Source: Laburnicola sp. R22_1 (Eukaryota > Ascomycota > Dothideomycetes > Pleosporales > Didymosphaeriaceae). Taken from it: a DNA stretch of 64,000 bases. Numbering within the stretch: the first letter of the stretch is position 1; every line of letters starts with the position of its first letter. Below are positions 58,877 to 64,000 of the stretch, in pieces. A model generated the notes under the pieces. It saw only the letters and a list, made by a program, of their open reading frames with translations. It was not told the origin of the DNA and did no database searches. Location: contig JACONQ010000020.1 in the NCBI GenBank assembly GCA_014281115.1, forward strand, positions 1,667,299 to 1,731,298, read 5' to 3'. Both the position numbers and the translations under genes were made by a program.

Positions 58877-60849
58877 TCTACCCACTATTATTACACTTTA
58901 ATATAGGTCGTATAGGCTATAATCCTATTATAAGATTATAACACTCTAGATTCTCCTTTAGTAATATTTCTAGTAGTAATATATCTAGAGGAGTGCGACC
59001 TAGTATATATATTATATATATACTCTTAATCTCTTACGCCCTATTAAAAACACCTTTATTACACTTTAAAATTATATTAAGCTATAGTATAAACTAGAGT
59101 ATTATTATACTCTACTTAACATAAGCGTTTAAGATAGTATTACGTGGCAAAATTGCGAAAATACTAATCTTAAACTTTGTCCTTAGTATACTCTAACATT
59201 TTCCCGCCTTAAGCCGCTAGCTAAACTTCTTCTATCTAGCTAAATCTATCTTCTTTATATATAGATGCGAGAGGCTAAATAAATACTCTTTAGCAACTAT
59301 TATATATCTATATTCACGTTCCCTACTATACCTTCTTTGCTTTTAAACTAATGCCTCTAAGGCCTTATATTCTAGCTATAGCGCTGTCTATATCTAGTGT
59401 TAACGCATTTCGCCCATAATCCTAGCGGTCTAGCCCTATCTAGCTATTTTATATAGGATTATAAACTTCTCTATCTCTAATCCTAATAAGTATAAGTTCC
59501 CCTACTATAATAGAATAAGTAAAGTTCCTAAGTAATCGCTATTATCTTTCTCTAGATCTAATTCCTTATAATTTAGTAGTGGCGGCAGCGTCCTAATAGA
59601 GTCTAAGAGTAACAACCTCTAGTTAGCATCTTGCAACCTCTACACCTATAGTATAGTTTTCTAGTTACGTAGACAATTTATAGTGCCCATAGCTATAGCC
59701 TTTTTAATTATTGCCCTAATAATAGCAACTCCTACCCTAGATAAGTGTTAGGCGAATTGTTAATACCACTGCTCTACGTTATTCTTAGTAATATTATTTC
59801 TAGATTAGGCTTTTACTAGTTCTTAAGAGCTAGCTACTATTTATAATATAGCCTTATCTAACTATTACTTTAAGTACTTTTTTACGGGTCGCGTTAACGC
59901 TCTAGTTACTAACTATTTTTATTTTATTCTAGAAGGTTTGTTTGCCACGTCTAGCTTATTATCTAGTATATTAGTATCTCGTAGTAGGCTCTAGTACACT
60001 TCCTTAACAAACCTAACTATATATTACTTATTAACTTATTTGCAAATCTAGTAAACGCTAGCCTCTAGTATAGGCGTAATAAATGCCTATCTACTAGGTA
60101 TATTAGACCTAAGGAGGGCTATAAAAATTAGAGCGTCTAGAGCTAGGCATTTATTAGCTTTTAGTATTAGGTCTTTAAGGTTGTTGTTATCTAACACTAG
60201 GTTAGGCTTAATCTAATTAACTAGCATATCTGCTATTATGTGTACAATTTAGAGTTAGGAAAGTTATCTTATTCTGCCTACCTTAGTGGCCAGGCCCAGA
60301 TATATTAGCAGCAGTTCTAGAGTTTTCCTAATATATTTTCGCTCTAGTTTAGGCGGAAATATAGCTGCGTCTTTTTAATAAACTATACTATATAATAGAT
60401 ATAAATATTAACTATTAACATTCTTATTATAAACTATCCTAAGTATATTTATTTTAACTAAGCAAATAAGTTTATATCTTATACCCTCTATAAATTCGCC
60501 ATTCTCTCTAGTAGGGTATATGCCCATTTTATTAAGAACTACTAAAACAATATAATAATTAATAAACGGCGTAATATTTAGGCATGTATAGATTAGCTAC
60601 TTAAAGACCATAGCCTATATAAGCAATATAAGAACTTTAAGACCCTAGACACAATTATAGACTCTTACCCTAAACTTATACTTTATAATAGAAATAAATG
60701 TAGGTACTATAACTATATTATAATAGGTGCTATAGTATAATATACTATAGTAGCACACCTACGACAGAACTATAATAAATATAGTATAGATAACGCGATC
60801 AACTACGTAGCTTAGTACAAAGACTAAGTAGTACGTATTTACTACTAGT
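58877..60849. other. Subtelomeric AT-rich sequence upstream of the helicase relic
   Basis: No gene can be supported. From 59,200 to 60,350 the sequence is less AT-rich and rich in CTA/TAG, probably old coding DNA, direction unclear. Confidence 0.4.
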
Positions 60850-63470
60850 AGTTTTTATATTTACGCCCGCACTATACTATTACCTCCACCTTAACTATAA
60901 ATTTAAAGTACGACCTACTATAATATCGCTAAACGCTACCCAAATTAATCTAGGTTAAATAGAGCAGGACCCTACTAATAAATGCGACTTAGATTATATT
61001 AACCCCAACCTCCCAATATACACAACTAAAGGTAATACTCTCCCTACTAGAAATAATATATCCTCTAATATTAATATACTTAAGGCTTAGCTTATACGTG
61101 CTAAAACCTAGGCTAATACTACACGGTAAGAGCAGCTAAAGGCAATACCCTCTACGCTATCTATATTAACAAATCTATAGATAGTGCACACTAGCTTTCT
61201 AAAGGTATTTGCTAATATCTTAATATAGGAAGAGGCGTTAGCCTATATCGCCATTCTAAATGCTACACTAGAACCCAAGCTCTACTACCTATACGCCATA
61301 GTTAAGAGTATAGTGCGGACCTATTAAAATATAATAGAAAATATGTCTCGCTACGCGCGTATCCGCGTGCTATAAGAATATAAGACAGACGTCCCGCTAT
61401 ACCCTCTAGAGCCTTACTAGGGCCCAGACCTCCGCTATACTAGCCCACTCTAGAAGATATTTATCTTCTTCTATCGCGTACTTAAAAAAGGAATAAGAAA
61501 GCCACTAACCTTCTATCTTTGTTCTCCTTAAAAGGCAGCATAGCAGTAATTAGTAGACTACCTACACGCAGTATTAAACCTCTCGTATATTCCCTCTAAG
61601 TATAGCCGAACCTAGCTTAATATATTCGAGAAGCTTTGCTTCTAGTTTTGGCTTTCTCTTATTAAATAAATAAGTCGCATTAACTAATTCGAAATAGCGC
61701 TCCTTACGCCCATAGCTTTCCTTACCTTATTGCCTAATAGTTAAGGGTTTTAAGAAGCGTATAATTTTGTAACTAACCTCTCTACTATTAAGAAGCAATA
61801 CTAGTTCGCTATACTCTAAAAGCTATAGGATAACCTACTCCCTATTTCTACTACTAGGGTTTAATCTACTATATCCCATACACCCTATAATGTTATCTTA
61901 GAGGACGAGACATCGCTCTTAATTAACAAATAGGATAATATAGTAGTATAGGCACTAGATATAAAAGTAGCAAACTAAGAGCTTATAGAAATATTTAAGA
62001 CATAGGTACTTAACTATTTTATAATAGAATATCTAATAGGTATAAACTAGCTTATTAACACAATACGCTTTATTAGTAAGTGTTATTATAGAGAGAATCT
62101 AGATACGTTCGTACACTAGAATGGCGATAATATAATTATTTGGGATATAAGAACTAACCTTACTATATTCTCTACTATAGTTAGTAACAAAGTTAAGAAG
62201 GTATTAAAGTCTCTCTACTAGCTATACTTTATATTTAACCGATTAGAATTACCTACTATCCTATAGAACACACTTACTAAAGACCTAAAGAATATAACTT
62301 CTAGCTTTAGTATTTTTAACTCTTTAAATCCTGCGCTTAGACATAGGGTTAATTTCGTTCTAAACTAGCTCACTAATAAGGCAGATCTAAAGGCCTGCCC
62401 ATAGTCTATTATTACTAATCTTAAAAACTTTTTCTAGGTCTAGCAGTATTATAATCTCGTATAAGAATTCCTAGGTTACCTATTAGCTAACGTCCACTTT
62501 ATAAGTAATTAGCCTAGGCGTAGACTAGAGGTTCTTAGCATCTAACTAGAAAATAGCACTATAATAAAAATGCGCTATATCTTTATTTACAAATCCCTTA
62601 TAGCACTTGTGCTATAGTACTATAAGGGTTATAACCGCGATAAGTCTATAAAAATAATTTAAAGGCTTCTTTTTATTAATATAGGTAGCCTAGTAGTTTA
62701 GTACATTTGTCTTATCTGTCTATTCTATCTTATAGTTTAAGGACAGCTACTAAAGAAAATATAAACACATTACTATATGCAAGTATAAAGCCCTCTTATC
62801 TAGTCTACTAAGAATAGTAGACAGTATACTATATCCTAACCACTAAGCCAAGTAGTCTAATAGGCGACCCTGTAGTAGCTAGACAAGAAGATTAATATTA
62901 GCACTATGCGCCACCTTATTATTACTATTAGAAGGAAGATTAGCGGTAAAGATAAACTACTCTAAGAGTTATTTAAAAATAAGGTCGACAATATATTAGA
63001 AGAGGGTAAGGCTAAGGCTCTAAAGATATAGGCGAGATATTTGGCCAAAATAGCACACGTAGTATACGCACTTAACGTATCTAGAGTTTTCTACTAGCTA
63101 TTTAATAGTGCTAAGGCCAACTACCGCGTGTTCACACAATGGCACAGGGGCCCTAAACTTTCTACCCGCTACACCTAAAGATCTTAATGCGCCTTAAGGT
63201 ACTGCATTGCACGCAAAGAGTTATATACGTAATCCTAATCGCGAGAGTGTAAACCTACTCTAGCTATTAAGGAAGAACCTTAGCGAGGCTGCCTAGTTCT
63301 ACAGTCTATAAAAGCCCGCACTTAACGCCATCCTTATAGGCAAAAGCGTGGTAGCATATATTACTAGGATAGGGTTAGAGAAAAGCCTTTTCTTTATACT
63401 ACCCGCTTGCTTTCTAGGCTATAGATAAAGCATTATTATCCTTACTCTATTATATAAAGAAAGCAACTGC
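60850..63470 (+). pseudogene. Telomere-linked RecQ-like helicase (TLH) relic, truncated after motif I
   Basis: One plus-strand frame runs from about 60,880 to 63,180 with only TAA/TAG interruptions and no indels. It reads as the long N-terminal region of fungal subtelomeric helicase-like proteins: AYIAILNATLEPKLYYLYAIVKSIVRTY, later MRHLIITIRRKI and FNSAKANYRVFTQWHRGP (each part as seen). After a frame change near 63,200-63,230 the helicase entry follows: FYSL, then KPALNAILIGKSVVAYITRI and GLEKSLFFILPACF. The last is the Walker A segment, TGSGKS-type altered at three positions by C-to-T or G-to-A. Motif Ia (SIIILTLL) is the last recognisable piece; the remaining helicase is absent before the telomere. 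Such genes sit at chromosome ends in many fungi. It cannot encode a working helicase. Confidence 0.75.
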
Positions 63471-63811
63471 CTTTCTTTACTTTCGCACTGTAGAATTTAG
63501 CGCGCGCACAGACCCTTAAGTGCCTTTCTTTGCTTTTTTAGAGTGCCTTTCTTTACTCTTTCTAAACTCGAAAATAGCTGTAACTTAGAGGCAGCGTGCA
63601 GGTCACTTATAGCAATATTATATATAATTTATAGAAAGTTTATAGATAGATTGCGCGTGAAAAGTAATAAGTTAGGAATAGAGTTAGTGTTCTTAGTCGC
63701 CGCTAAAGCAAGTACAACCCCTACTAGCTAGCGTAGAACTACGCGCTAGGCAATATAAAAGTAAGCTGCGCGTAACTTATATATAAGTGTAAGGGCCTAA
63801 GGGCCTAAGGG
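63471..63811. other. Terminal subtelomeric segment
   Basis: Contains three near-copies of GTGCCTTTCTTTACT-like sequence (about 63,467-63,562) and then AT-moderate DNA. The tract ends with AAGGGCCTAAGGGCCTAAGGG, two telomere-like variants, just before the TTAGGG array. A 62-codon frame here has no family features. Confidence 0.5.
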
Positions 63812-63955
63812 TTAGGGTTAGGGTTAGGGTTAGGGTTAGGGTTAGGGTTAGGGTTAGGGTTAGGGTTAGGGTTAGGGTTAGGGTTAGGGTTAGGGTTAGG
63901 GTTAGGGTTAGGGTTAGGGTTAGGGTTAGGGTTAGGGTTAGGGTTAGGGTAGGGT
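63812..63955 (+). repeat. Telomere, (TTAGGG)n
   Basis: Twenty-three perfect TTAGGG units at 63,812-63,949, ending in a short irregular TAGGG. The G-rich strand runs 5' to 3' to the right, so the chromosome end is to the right, as expected for a natural terminus. Confidence 0.98.
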
Positions 63956-64000
63956 AGGTGCTGGTGTTACCGTGGGAATGAATCCTTTTAACCTTAGCAA
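63956..64000 (+). other. Untrimmed Oxford Nanopore native-barcode adapter (sequencing artefact)
   Basis: After the last telomere repeat comes AGGTGCTG (63,956-63,963), a 24-base segment (63,964-63,987) and TTAACCTTAGCAA (63,988-64,000). The two flanks match the known 3'-side flanks of the ONT native barcode, and the 24 bases match, from memory, the reverse complement of native barcode 07. These bases are therefore not genomic. Confidence 0.92.

Larger units (their letters stand above)
12961..63800. other. AT-rich, RIP-affected subtelomeric block
   Basis: From about 12,960 the sequence changes abruptly to AT-rich DNA dominated by TA, CT/AG and GC steps, while CA and TG pairs become scarce. 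That is the footprint of repeat-induced point mutation, which turns CpA into TpA on either strand. Coding relics throughout carry TAA/TAG in place of CAA, CAG or TGG. The block is interrupted by GC-normal islands at 35,576-37,414, about 41,880-44,290 and 55,387-55,617. Confidence 0.85.

Noticed and set aside
63543..63731. 62-codon frame next to the telomere
   Set aside because: It begins inside a short local repeat and shows no protein features.

Overview
The window is about 64 kb from the end of a chromosome of a filamentous ascomycete fungus (Pezizomycotina). The evidence is short GT-AG introns of roughly 45-150 bp with CTAAC-like branch points, fungal gene families (yeast-type ADH, mitochondrial FAS II ketosynthase, NiCoT transporter, CYP, HET domain, DUF3632-like), heavy RIP-type mutation of repeats (CpA to TpA), and a terminal TTAGGG telomere array. 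The last 45 bases are not fungal: they look like an untrimmed Oxford Nanopore native-barcode adapter, so the contig ends at a real chromosome tip.

Region 1 (1-12,960) has ordinary base composition and carries genes: the 3' part of a zinc alcohol dehydrogenase (+), a mitochondrial beta-ketoacyl-ACP synthase with eight exons (+), a nickel/cobalt transporter (+), a ComA/phosphosulfolactate-synthase-family protein (-), a five-exon cytochrome P450 (-), and a decayed DUF3632-like pseudogene (+). From about 10.6 to 12.96 kb I see no gene. A short SINE-like insertion with target-site duplications lies at 6.74-6.87 kb.

Region 2 (about 12,960-63,800) is AT-rich and strikingly poor in CA/TG dinucleotides, as expected after repeat-induced point mutation (RIP). 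Nearly all recognisable coding relics in it have TAA/TAG stops where CAA, CAG or TGG would be expected. The relics are: a large inverted repeat (14.8/19.6 kb), a second 1.3-kb repeat family forming an imperfect palindrome around 26.6 kb, a Ty1/copia-like relic (about 28.9-30.4 kb, -), a Tc1/mariner element with intact TIRs (31,564-34,439), a RIP-killed pogo element (39,794-41,929), a Ty3/gypsy gag-pol relic (50.5-55.86 kb), minisatellites, and a telomere-linked RecQ-like helicase (TLH) relic (60.85-63.47 kb) cut off just after its Walker A motif.

Three GC-normal islands interrupt this: a nearly intact pogo/Fot1-like transposon with perfect TA duplications (35,576-37,414), a complete intronless HET-domain gene (42,238-44,037), and a 231-bp solo-LTR-like insertion (55,387-55,617) that splits the gypsy integrase relic. 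The first and third look like insertions that arrived after RIP. The second is a single-copy gene escaping RIP, and it starts directly at the right TIR of the RIP-killed pogo element.

The most useful new material is a SINE-like retroposon family (about 266 bp full length) with 11-15 bp target-site duplications, shared between the gene-rich arm and the RIPed subtelomere; the two precisely bounded pogo elements of very different age; and the TLH relic truncated by the telomere.
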